The notes: generated from the letters alone by a model not told the origin. Counted from the first letter of the stretch, positions 1 through 5,608 are shown. The stretch: 6,573 nt of DNA from Pseudomonadota bacterium (GCA_018897875.1 JAHIKF010000304.1:1-6573), one strand, 5' to 3'. Numbers and translations are program-made.

Positions 1-81
1 CTCAACCGTGGGAGCTTCTTTCAGCCAAGACAACAATTCTTCCGGCGTCAGCCAAGATTCGATCTGGGCAGGTTTGCGCAT
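1..81 (-). CDS. 5' end of an unidentified gene, cut by the left edge
   Basis: Reading leftward from an ATG at 81, 27 codons stay open to the window edge. The peptide begins MRKPAQIESWLTPEELLSWL and is rich in Trp, Glu and Leu with a helical, amphipathic look. A well-formed sigma-70 promoter lies directly upstream (100-129), which is the main reason to treat this as a real start. The ribosome site is weak: a GGGG run sits about nine bases before the ATG. Short helical starts of this kind occur in helix-turn-helix or transposase-like proteins, but 27 residues are too few to name a family and I do not assign one. The opposite-strand frame over the same bases shows no family features and is probably its shadow. 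Confidence 0.5.
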   Translation of the reverse strand, partial: MRKPAQIESWLTPEELLSWLKEAPTVE

Positions 82-99
82 CTTTTTTAGCCCCTGCCC

Positions 100-129
100 A
101 ATATACCATTACTCTACGTTTGATGTCAA
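100..129 (-). promoter_or_regulatory. sigma-70 promoter for the left-edge gene
   Basis: On the minus strand a perfect -35 box TTGACA (129-124) is followed after 18 bases by the -10 box TATATT (105-100, five of six consensus bases). The expected start site is near 93, only about 12 bases before the ATG at 81, so the leader would be very short. Confidence 0.6.
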
Positions 130-282
130 ATTGGTATCAGAACCAGAATCGGCCTCGCCGCTGAACCCAGCACCCGATGCAAATCTATCTCGCCGGTGAA
201 ACATGTCCCTTCACCCGGAATTGTCCTGCCGAGGGGAGCGCAGCAGCGCACTGATTCAGAAGGTCCCGCGGTTTTGCGCCCA

Positions 283-939
283 TCAGCTGCCGACGATGTA
301 GGTGTAAATCGCCCGGATGATGGGATCAAAATAAGGGCTGAAAATAGCCTGGTGGGTGAGGCGGTCTGCCAGCGCCAGGGCCAGGACCAGATAGGGTCCG
401 CTCAGGACCAGCAGCGACTTGATGTTGTCCTGGGACGGAGGCAGCAATTCACAAACCAGCTGTCCCATGGCCATCGGCGGCACCGGGATCAGGTTATAGA
501 TGGCCGTGGTGATGTTTACCCCGACGATCATCATAAAAACCCGGGGATTATACTCCAACACATTAAAAATCATCACGATGCTGCCCACGATGCTGGCCAT
601 GAGCAGGTTCGCCAACGGCCCCGTCGCCCGGGTCAACACCATGTAGAGCCGGGGATGCTCGAATTTACTGCGATCGATGTCAAAAAGCCGGGGCCAGCCG
701 AAGCCCCCGATCAAAAAGCAGATCGACCCCAGAACCCCTACGTGCAAAAAAACGTTGAAATTTAGGCGATCCTTGGCGTCCGGACGGCGGTCCCCTAAAA
801 AATTGGACATAAAGGCCTGGGCCTCGGAATTGAGCATGACGGTTATCAACACCGCCACGCAAAAGGACACCGTCGAATCAATGGTGAGGTTACTGGGATC
901 GAGAAAAAAAGGCACCGGCCAGGCACTTTCAGTGGGCAT
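283..939 (-). CDS. M50/site-2-protease-like membrane protein, probably catalytically inactive
   Basis: 218-residue integral membrane protein with about five hydrophobic segments (roughly residues 24-36, 63-84, 107-127, 133-152, 175-192). The order of landmarks matches short site-2 proteases (family M50): a first membrane motif followed by LGD (48-50), an RLNFNVFLH stretch (58-66), FGW (80-82), GPLANLL (107-113) and NLIPVPP (149-155). In active members the first motif is HExxH and the last continues as LDGG, supplying two His and one Asp to zinc. Here the first reads NSEAQ (37-41) and the last MAMG (156-159), so the His pair and the Asp are all absent. I infer a pseudoprotease or a divergent relative with another role. 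The ATG at 939 has a modest AAGG eight bases upstream. It is transcribed alone; the next gene upstream, the MFS gene, ends 229 bases away, beyond a hairpin. Confidence 0.82.
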   Translation of the reverse strand: MPTESAWPVPFFLDPSNLTIDSTVSFCVAVLITVMLNSEAQAFMSNFLGDRRPDAKDRLNFNVFLHVGVLGSICFLIGGFGWPRLFDIDRSKFEHPRLYMVLTRATGPLANLLMASIVGSIVMIFNVLEYNPRVFMMIVGVNITTAIYNLIPVPPMAMGQLVCELLPPSQDNIKSLLVLSGPYLVLALALADRLTHQAIFSPYFDPIIRAIYTYIVGS

Positions 940-1060
940 CAGGGTTACCTTGATCCTTTACGCAGAAAATAGTTTAACGCCGCCCTTGATATAATAAACA
1001 TTTTCCTGGACTGCGGGTGACACTTTCTTGCGGGAAGAGAAAAATTCCTTAACATAAAGA

Positions 1061-1094
1061 GAGAAGGCAGGGGGTTTTGCCACCCTGCCTTCTC
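1061..1094 (-). terminator. stem-loop terminator downstream of the MFS gene
   Basis: A perfect 12-bp stem (GAGAAGGCAGGG, 1061-1072, pairing with 1083-1094) encloses a 10-base loop, 75 bases beyond the transporter stop codon. On the minus strand it is followed by a moderately T-rich stretch (TCTTTATGTT) rather than a pure U run, so termination is likely but imperfect. It also separates the transporter from the M50-like gene. Confidence 0.55.
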
Positions 1095-1126
1095 CAGATA
1101 GCTTCGTTTTTCCGTCCCTCACTTAA

Positions 1127-1152
1127 CCGCCCGAACCTTTAAGGTTAGGCGG
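1127..1152 (-). other. second hairpin just after the MFS stop codon
   Basis: The arms CCGCC/GGCGG (1127-1131, 1148-1152) enclose an inner palindrome AACCTT-T-AAGGTT (1134-1146), with small bulges between them. It begins 17 bases past the stop codon and has no T run after it on either strand. It could protect the 3' end of the message or assist the stronger hairpin at 1061-1094. Confidence 0.4.
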
Positions 1153-1168
1153 GGTGAGGCCGTGAGAG

Positions 1169-2455
1169 TTATTCCGCGGTGTGCATGGGCCGCTTGGTTA
1201 CCCGGGAGACCACCACCGCGATGATCAGCACGATGGCCGACAGGATGAAGGCCCAGGTCAGGGTGCCGGTCATGTCCTTAATGGTGCCCGCCAACCGGGT
1301 CATGAAGAAGCCGAGACCCCACCCCAGGAAGACCAGACCGTAGTTCATCCCCAGGTTCTTGGGCCCGAAGAAGTCCGCAGTGTAGGCGGGCATCAGGGCC
1401 AGACCGCCGCCGTACTGCCAGTAGGCGATGCCCACGGCCAAGAACAGCAGGAAGACGTTGCCGCTGGCGATGACCAATGGCAGCAGGAACAGACAGAGGG
1501 CCGACACCAGGCAGTTGATGGTGTAGGCGTTGTCCCGGCCGATCTTGTCGGAGTACTGGCCGGTCCCCACCCGGCCCAGGGCGTTGACCAGACCGCCGAA
1601 AGAGGCCAGGATCCAGGCATTATCTGTGAGGAATAGAACGTCCTTGGCCGCGGCTTTGAGAATGCCGGTGGCGTTGGCGATGATCATCAGACCCGACTGG
1701 GTGGTGCCGATGAACATGATGACCAGGGCATAGAACTGCCAGGTCTTGACGATTTCCGACGGGTTCCAGTTGATGACGGTGCCCGCCGCCTTGGCCGGGG
1801 CCACGCCCGCCTTCACCGGGGCCGGTGGGGCCACATAGCCCGCAGGCGCCTTGGCCAGCTGGGAGCCGGCGATGACGACTACCGCCGAAAAGAGGATGCC
1901 CAGGAAGATCCAGCTATAACTTACGCCGCCGGTTTGGATCAGATACGCCGCCAGGGGTGAGATATACAGGGCTGCGCCGCCGTAGCCGCCGACCACCAGA
2001 CCGGCCACCAGGCCCCGCTTATGCGGGCCGAACCAGGAGAGAGCCGCCGGCGTGGGAGCCGCATAACCGATCCCCATGCCGATGCCGCCCAGGATGCCAA
2101 ACCCGAAGACCAGGCCGCCGTATGATTTCATAAGGCCGGCAACGATACAGCCCACCGCCAGGAAGAGGCCGCCGGTGATGGCGCCCACCTTGGGACCTAA
2201 TTTATCCTGGATGCGGCCGCCGGGAATCATTAATAAGGCAAAGACGACGACGCAGAGCGAAAAGGGGGTGGCAGCCTCGGCGTTGGTAATATAAGTCCAA
2301 CCGGCCGCCGGGCCTTCAGCGATGATCTGCCCCGCCTTATCCACACTAATCAGCTGCTTGGTCCAAACGGACCAGGCGTATAAAATTCCCAAACAGAGGT
2401 TAATAGCCGTACCGCAAAATACCACTACCCATGCTTTTCCTGGTTCTTTGTCCAT
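1169..2455 (-). CDS. OFA-family major facilitator transporter (organic anion)
   Basis: 428-residue inner-membrane protein with about 12 hydrophobic helices. The first helix carries LGILYAWSVW (22-31), typical of the oxalate/formate antiporter (OFA) family, followed by a long external loop with TNAEAATP (57-64). MFS loop motifs are visible in both halves: GGRIQDKLGPKVG (79-91) and GRVGTGQYSDKIGR (294-307). The family signature GIGMGIGYAAPTPAALSWF (124-142) precedes KRG (146-148). The central cytoplasmic loop (about 201-227) is Ala/Pro/Lys rich. The start at 2455 is chosen because AAGGAGG lies six bases upstream; the reading frame stays open to an ATG at 2617, but that extension lacks a ribosome site and transporter-like sequence. 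OFA members move oxalate, formate, lactate, pyruvate or related acids; the substrate cannot be read from this sequence. It is a single-gene unit with its own promoter region. Confidence 0.9.
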   Translation of the reverse strand: MDKEPGKAWVVVFCGTAINLCLGILYAWSVWTKQLISVDKAGQIIAEGPAAGWTYITNAEAATPFSLCVVVFALLMIPGGRIQDKLGPKVGAITGGLFLAVGCIVAGLMKSYGGLVFGFGILGGIGMGIGYAAPTPAALSWFGPHKRGLVAGLVVGGYGGAALYISPLAAYLIQTGGVSYSWIFLGILFSAVVVIAGSQLAKAPAGYVAPPAPVKAGVAPAKAAGTVINWNPSEIVKTWQFYALVIMFIGTTQSGLMIIANATGILKAAAKDVLFLTDNAWILASFGGLVNALGRVGTGQYSDKIGRDNAYTINCLVSALCLFLLPLVIASGNVFLLFLAVGIAYWQYGGGLALMPAYTADFFGPKNLGMNYGLVFLGWGLGFFMTRLAGTIKDMTGTLTWAFILSAIVLIIAVVVSRVTKRPMHTAE

Positions 2456-2461
2456 GAGACC

Positions 2462-2468
2462 CCTCCTT
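2462..2468 (-). promoter_or_regulatory. ribosome binding site that fixes the MFS start
   Basis: AAGGAGG on the minus strand, six bases before the ATG at 2455. This strong match to the 16S anti-Shine-Dalgarno sequence is the reason for rejecting the 54-codon upstream extension. Confidence 0.85.
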
Positions 2469-2585
2469 AAAGATGAAAAATGGAATAAAACTTGCGAGTA
2501 ATGTGGTGAATGATTGCCGATGCCTTTTCCCTGGTACTCGAACCCCACCTCCTTGCCGGGAAAAATTTTATATCGAAGTGAATAA

Positions 2586-2601
2586 TGCAAGGCGCTTACC
2601 A
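2586..2601 (-). promoter_or_regulatory. candidate sigma-54 (-24/-12) promoter of the MFS gene
   Basis: The minus strand reads TGGTAAGCGCCTTGCA, against the sigma-54 pattern TGGCAC-N5-TTGCW. The essential GG and GC pairs have the correct spacing; two of the less critical bases differ. The start site would fall near 2575, giving a leader of about 120 bases. A 28-bp dyad lies about 70 bases upstream of that start, where an enhancer-binding protein could sit. Confidence 0.45.
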
Positions 2602-2606
2602 AAGCT

Positions 2607-2636
2607 ATAATAAGCATGAATAAACTCGAGAGTCAA
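2607..2636 (-). promoter_or_regulatory. alternative sigma-70 promoter of the MFS gene
   Basis: -35 TTGACT (2636-2631) and -10 TATTAT (2612-2607), each matching five of six consensus bases, separated by 18 bases. It overlaps the dyad at 2632-2659, so a protein bound there could block it. Sequence alone does not decide between this and the sigma-54 site at 2586-2601; both may be used. Confidence 0.4.
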
Positions 2637-2659
2637 TGAAAATAGCTATAATCATTGAC
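2632..2659. promoter_or_regulatory. 28-bp dyad, candidate regulator binding site
   Basis: GTCAATGA (2632-2639) and its exact complement TCATTGAC (2652-2659) flank a centre that is itself a palindrome (ATAGCTAT, 2642-2649). Twelve of 14 symmetric pairs match. The half-sites are 20 bp apart centre to centre, about two helical turns, as expected for a dimeric regulator. One half overlaps the -35 box of the alternative sigma-70 promoter. Confidence 0.5.
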
Positions 2660-2731
2660 CTTATGAAAATTTTCACAAGCTTTCCGCTTTCCGTTAAAAC
2701 TGGGGATAATCCGGCGCTCCGGGTCATTATG

Positions 2732-2860
2732 CCCACTTTGTGGGGTGCATCACCCCATGTGCTTGGAAAAAGGGTTGGGCGCCGCGGGCCTTGGCAGAAG
2801 GGTCTGCGTCCCGTTCTGGCGCGGCGGAGCCCGGTGGGAGCATGCCGCCTCTCATGCCGA
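2732..2860. other. GC-rich block with several possible stem-loops
   Basis: A perfect hairpin TGGGGTG-CAT-CACCCCA (2741-2757) overlaps an alternative stem CCCAC/GTGGG (2732-2744). Further right, GCAGA-AGGG-TCTGC (2794-2807) is enclosed by GGGC/GCCC (2777-2780, 2829-2832) and GCCGC/GCGGC (2781-2785, 2821-2825). The block stands out from AT-rich flanks and has no credible frame or clear promoter. It could be a structured RNA, a degenerate repeat or chance folding of GC-rich DNA. Confidence 0.3.
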
Positions 2861-2910
2861 GTTTAGTCTGAAATGAAACAAATCAAACAGATAACCTATT
2901 GATTTCACAC

Positions 2911-2939
2911 GTAGGGGCGGGTTTCAAACCCGCCCCTAC
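2911..2939. repeat. 29-bp perfect palindrome, GTAGGGGC type
   Basis: Fourteen-base arms starting GTAGGGGCGGGTTT are exactly inverted around a single C at 2925. Similar GTAGGG-led palindromes occur at 3370-3390 and near the right end of the window, so this is a member of a dispersed intergenic repeat class. It is translated in neither neighbour. Confidence 0.8.
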
Positions 2940-3019
2940 AAGACGAACAGGGTATAAGATGAACTGCAAGAGGAGTGTCGGGGAACAGCGGGGAAAGTCG
3001 AGGCCGGCATAGAGTAGTC

Positions 3020-3040
3020 GGGTGCGTTTCACGCCCCACT
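3020..3040. repeat. diverged copy of the GGGTGCGT palindromic repeat
   Basis: This 21-base stretch matches 6531-6551 at 18 of 21 positions. Here one arm has changed (CGCCCC instead of CGCACC), so the hairpin is imperfect. It appears to be an older, degraded copy. Confidence 0.55.
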
Positions 3041-3052
3041 TTATAGTGCCTA

Positions 3053-3232
3053 GAGCGTTTGCCATAAATTGCTTCCGGTTGGTGGTTCTTAAATCCCCCT
3101 AAATCCCCCTTTGTTAAATGGGGACTTTAACAGTAATTCCTTGCAGTTCCCCCCCTTTTTTAAAGGGGGGTAGGGGGGATTATAAGGCTTCCCATAACGG
3201 AAAAAACTTTTGGCAATTTTTCTAAAACGCTC
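3053..3232. repeat. 180-bp composite palindromic element, MITE/REP-like
   Basis: The outer ends GAGCGTTT (3053-3060) and AAACGCTC (3225-3232) are exact inverted repeats, followed inward by AAATTGC (3066-3072) and GCAATTT (3213-3219). Inside is an imperfect inverted repeat of C-runs and G-runs (3092-3112 with 3160-3181), which itself contains a hairpin of CCCCCTTT with AAAGGGGG around 3151-3170. A nested unit, 3139-3216, ends in the same 18 bases GGAAAAAACTTTTGGCAA as the element at 5517-5608. No coding sequence is present; it looks like a non-autonomous or extinct mobile repeat, possibly one element inserted in another. Confidence 0.65.
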
Positions 3233-3369
3233 CCTACATTGCTGCCGGCACTGTTCCGCCTATAGCGTTTTCATCGCTTCGGTGTGGTCGCAAGGCCATG
3301 AACCGTTTATTATGAAAACTGCAGTCAGCTTTCAATAAAAACACTTATTGACGTGCCAACAGCCAACAT

Positions 3370-3390
3370 GTAGGGCGGGCACTGCCCGCC
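3370..3390. repeat. short GTAGGGCGGGC palindrome after hemL
   Basis: GGCGGGCA (3374-3381) and TGCCCGCC (3383-3390) are exact inverted arms around one C, preceded by GTAG. It starts 18 bases past the hemL stop codon. There is no T run after it on the minus strand, so it is not a classical terminator, although it may protect the message end. Confidence 0.65.
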
Positions 3391-3408
3391 ATAATTCCTT
3401 TTATAAAC

Positions 3409-4698
3409 CTAATTCCACCGGGCCCAGACCCGCTCGGCTGCGGCCACAGTCTGCTCCAGGTCCTCCGGCGTGTGACCCCGGGAGATGAACAGGGCCTCGA
3501 ATTGCGACGGCGCCAAAGAGATCCCCGCCTCCAGCATCCCCTGGAAGAATTTCCGGAACTGCGTCAGGTCGGATTTCTTGGCCTCTTCAAGGGTGTTCAC
3601 CGGCCCGGCGGTAAAAAACAGGGTGAGCATGGACCCCACCCGGTTGATCGTCAGGTCCACCCCCTGGCGGGTTGCGGCGCTCGCCAGTTCCCGGGCCAGC
3701 CAGGCCCCCTTCTCTTCCAGGTCCTCATAGGTTCCGGGTTCGGTCAATGCCGCCAGGGTCGCCAGGCCCGCAGCCACCGCCACCGGGTTCCCCGACAGGG
3801 TTCCCGCCTGGTAGATGGGGCCGCTCGGGGCCATCTGGGTCATTAAGTCCCGCCGGCCGCCGTAAGCGCCCACCGGCAGGCCGCCGCCGATGATCTTGCC
3901 CAGGCAGGTGAGATCGGGCTTAACGCCGTACAACGCCTGGGCCCCGCCCCGGGCCACCCGAAAACCGGTGATCACCTCGTCAAAGATCAGCAGGATGCCG
4001 GCCGCGTCGCAGATCTGCCGCAAGCCCTCCAAAAACCCGGGCCGGGCCGGTACCACCCCCATGTTGCCCGCCACCGGCTCCACAATGATGGCCGCGATCT
4101 CTCCGGGATAGCGCCCCGCCGCCTGACCTACCGCCTCCAGGTCGTTGTAAGGCAGCGATATGGTCAACCCCGCGATCTCCGGTGGCACTCCCGGACTGCC
4201 GGGAATGGCCTGGGTGAGGACCCCGCTGCCCGCAGCCACCAGGAAGGAGTCGGCATGGCCGTGGTAACAGCCGTCGAACTTGATGAGACGGGGGCGGCCC
4301 GTGGCGCCCCGGGCCAGCCGCAGGGCGCTCATGCACGCTTCCGTGCCGGAGTTGACCAGGCGCACCATCTCTAACCCCGGCACCGCAGCGCAGAGAACCC
4401 GGGCCAGCTCAAGTTCCCCCGGCGTCGAGGCCCCGAAGCTGGTGCCTTGCGCTGCCGCCGCCGCCACCGCCGCCACCACCGGGGGCGGCGCGTGGCCCAG
4501 GATCAATGGCCCCCAGGAGCCCACGTAATCCAGGTAGGAGTTACCATCCACGTCAAAGATCCGGGCCCCGGCCCCGCGCACGATGATCCGGGGGGTGAGG
4601 CCCACGGCCTGCCAGGCCCGCACCGGGCTGTTCACCCCTCCGGGGATGAGTTTGCTGGCGGCTTTAAACAGCTCTGCGGATTTCTCATATGAAGACAT
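3409..4698 (-). CDS. hemL: glutamate-1-semialdehyde 2,1-aminomutase
   Basis: 429 residues, the usual length for this family. It is a cytosolic pyridoxal-phosphate enzyme (class III aminotransferase fold) that converts glutamate-1-semialdehyde to 5-aminolevulinate, the last step of the C5 route to tetrapyrroles. Visible landmarks are the N-terminal LIPGGVNSPVRAW (17-29), cofactor phosphate loop NSGTEA (116-121), YHGHAD (145-150), the mobile-loop region GSGVLTQAIPGSPGVP (157-172), FDEVITGFR (239-247) with the cofactor-nitrogen Asp240, the Schiff-base lysine K268 in LGKIIGGGLPVGAYGG, and GTLSGNP (299-305). Nothing essential is missing. The ATG at 4698 has AGGAG seven bases upstream. It follows ahbB by 129 bases on the same strand with no strong promoter between, so the two are probably co-transcribed for haem synthesis. 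Confidence 0.97.
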   Translation of the reverse strand: MSSYEKSAELFKAASKLIPGGVNSPVRAWQAVGLTPRIIVRGAGARIFDVDGNSYLDYVGSWGPLILGHAPPPVVAAVAAAAAQGTSFGASTPGELELARVLCAAVPGLEMVRLVNSGTEACMSALRLARGATGRPRLIKFDGCYHGHADSFLVAAGSGVLTQAIPGSPGVPPEIAGLTISLPYNDLEAVGQAAGRYPGEIAAIIVEPVAGNMGVVPARPGFLEGLRQICDAAGILLIFDEVITGFRVARGGAQALYGVKPDLTCLGKIIGGGLPVGAYGGRRDLMTQMAPSGPIYQAGTLSGNPVAVAAGLATLAALTEPGTYEDLEEKGAWLARELASAATRQGVDLTINRVGSMLTLFFTAGPVNTLEEAKKSDLTQFRKFFQGMLEAGISLAPSQFEALFISRGHTPEDLEQTVAAAERVWARWN

Positions 4699-4750
4699 TG
4701 CTGGTCTCCTAAAAAGGGCACGATTTCATGGGGGCCGGGGTTTTTTGTCA

Positions 4751-4796
4751 GGCAGGGGTGCCCGTTGCCGCCGGCGTCTCTGGCGGGCGCCCTGCC
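4751..4796 (-). other. strong hairpin between ahbB and hemL
   Basis: GGCAGGGG-TGCCCG (4751-4764) pairs with CGGGCGCCCTGCC (4784-4796) with one small mismatch, giving a very GC-rich stem. On the transcribed (minus) strand it is followed by TGACAAAAAACC, not a U run, so it is unlikely to terminate on its own. It may be a processing or stability element that sets unequal levels of the two products. Confidence 0.45.
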
Positions 4797-4827
4797 GGCT
4801 GCGGCCCCCTGGCGCCTGCTATCTCCC

Positions 4828-5319
4828 TCAGGGCGAGGACGGCGTCTCCCCCTCCTTGAAATACCGCATGGTGGTCTTTTTCAGTTCGGTCTCGCTGAAC
4901 AGCATCTCGTAGTCGTTAATTCCGGTCTCCGCCGCCATCTGCGCCGCGATCTGGACGCATTCTTCCGGGGTGCGGCCGTGGATCATGGTGTAGAGGTTAT
5001 AGGGCCAGGAGGGCGCCGGCCGGCGGGCATAGCAGTGGGTCACGGTCCTTTGCCCGGCCAGGTGCTGGCCGATGCGCTTGAGGTCGGCCTCCGGCACCGC
5101 CCAGGCCACCAGGGCATTGGCCTCGTAGCCCGACTGCTGGTGGCGCAGGGTAGCCCCGAACCGCCGGATGTAACCCCGATCCATCAGGCTCCGGATGACG
5201 GCCAGCAACGCTTCTTCCCCAATCCCCAGAAACTCCGCCACCTCCACAAACGGGCGGGGGCAAATCGCCAAATCCCTTTGCAGGGCCAGGATTACCTTCT
5301 TGTCCAGGTCCGACAGCAT
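4828..5319 (-). CDS. ahbB: siroheme decarboxylase subunit AhbB
   Basis: 163-residue Lrp/AsnC-type protein. Residues about 1-60 form a winged-helix domain (LDKKVILALQ at 5-14, IRRFGATLRH at 51-60) and the rest an alpha/beta domain. The signature HCYARRPAPSWPYNLYTMIHG (95-115) and the C-terminal ELKKTTMRYF (145-154) are characteristic of AhbB rather than AhbA, whose matching region usually reads YNLWF. With AhbA it removes two acetate carboxyls of siroheme to give 12,18-didecarboxysiroheme in the siroheme-dependent haem route, or acts as the related NirDLGH-type protein in haem d1 synthesis. The DNA-binding-like domain is thought to be structural here. The start at 5319 is supported by GGGGAGG six bases upstream and a promoter at 5344-5372; the frame extends to an ATG at 5487, but that part spans the promoter. 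It lies upstream of hemL; no ahbA is present in the window. Confidence 0.92.
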   Translation of the reverse strand: MLSDLDKKVILALQRDLAICPRPFVEVAEFLGIGEEALLAVIRSLMDRGYIRRFGATLRHQQSGYEANALVAWAVPEADLKRIGQHLAGQRTVTHCYARRPAPSWPYNLYTMIHGRTPEECVQIAAQMAAETGINDYEMLFSETELKKTTMRYFKEGETPSSP

Positions 5320-5325
5320 CCACGG

Positions 5326-5332
5326 CCTCCCC
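5326..5332 (-). promoter_or_regulatory. ribosome binding site that fixes the ahbB start
   Basis: GGGGAGG on the minus strand, six bases before the ATG at 5319. It selects this start over the longer frame beginning at 5487. Confidence 0.75.
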
Positions 5333-5343
5333 AATCTCCAGGA

Positions 5344-5372
5344 AATATAGACCAATTGGCCGGGCTTGGCAA
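5344..5372 (-). promoter_or_regulatory. sigma-70 promoter of ahbB-hemL
   Basis: -35 TTGCCA (5372-5367) and -10 TATATT (5349-5344), each five of six consensus bases, with the optimal 17-base spacer. Transcription would start near 5337, leaving an 18-base leader that contains the ribosome site. Confidence 0.6.
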
Positions 5373-5516
5373 GGGTGGCCGGAGCCGCCAGGCCCTTTGC
5401 CTGGTTGGCGTTTTGGAGATTATCAAGCGGATTCTGAGAGGCGGTGGGAGCGCCGGGGACCGTGTCCTCAACCAAAACCACCGGCACTCATTTCCGGCGC
5501 TAATTCCATACAGCCC

Positions 5517-5608
5517 TTGCCAAAAGTTCCTTCATTTTCCCCTCTCCCTCCTGCGGGGGGGGGGAGAAGGTCAGGGTGAGGGGGGGAATAGGAAAAAACT
5601 TTTGGCAA
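5517..5608. repeat. 92-bp palindromic element with TTGCCAAAAGTT ends
   Basis: The terminal arms TTGCCAAAAGTT (5517-5528) and AACTTTTGGCAA (5597-5608) are exact inverted repeats. The interior is a C-rich run (5539-5551) facing G-rich runs (5555-5587), including ten consecutive G, giving a long imperfect stem. Its right 18 bases (5591-5608) are identical to 3199-3216. It starts 20 bases after the DUF192 stop codon, so besides being a dispersed repeat it may act as a message end for that gene. Confidence 0.75.

Larger units (their letters stand above)
2456..3408. other. 953-base intergenic region, no convincing gene
   Basis: This stretch between the MFS start and the hemL stop holds the transporter leader and promoter sites (2456-2660), a GC-rich block with several hairpins (2732-2860), and palindromic repeats at 2911-2939, 3020-3040, 3053-3232 and 3374-3390. 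The short open frames in it run through the palindromes and have no ribosome sites or family features. The parts between 2661 and 2731 and between 3233 and 3369 are AT-richer and show nothing I can name. Confidence 0.7.

Noticed and set aside
1101..1118. TTCGTTTTTCC as a U tract for a rightward terminator after 1061-1094
   Set aside because: No plus-strand gene ends upstream of it, so a rightward terminator has nothing to serve; the hairpin fits the leftward transporter gene instead.
2456..2617. 54-codon in-frame N-terminal extension of the MFS transporter
   Set aside because: No ribosome site precedes the ATG at 2617, the extension has no transporter-like sequence, and a strong AAGGAGG sits six bases before the ATG at 2455 where the family's first helix begins.
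2636..2866. 76-residue plus-strand frame
   Set aside because: It starts inside the 28-bp dyad, has no ribosome site, and its second half is a translation of the GC-rich hairpin block.
2883..3065. 60-residue minus-strand frame containing VGAGLKPAPT
   Set aside because: That peptide is the translation of the 2911-2939 palindrome, a common artefact of this repeat type.
2911..3390. CRISPR array
   Set aside because: The repeats differ from one another, are palindromic and irregularly spaced, and no cas gene is present.
5320..5487. 56-codon in-frame N-terminal extension of AhbB
   Set aside because: It covers a good promoter and ribosome site for the shorter form, and AhbB proteins normally begin close to the LDKK helix.
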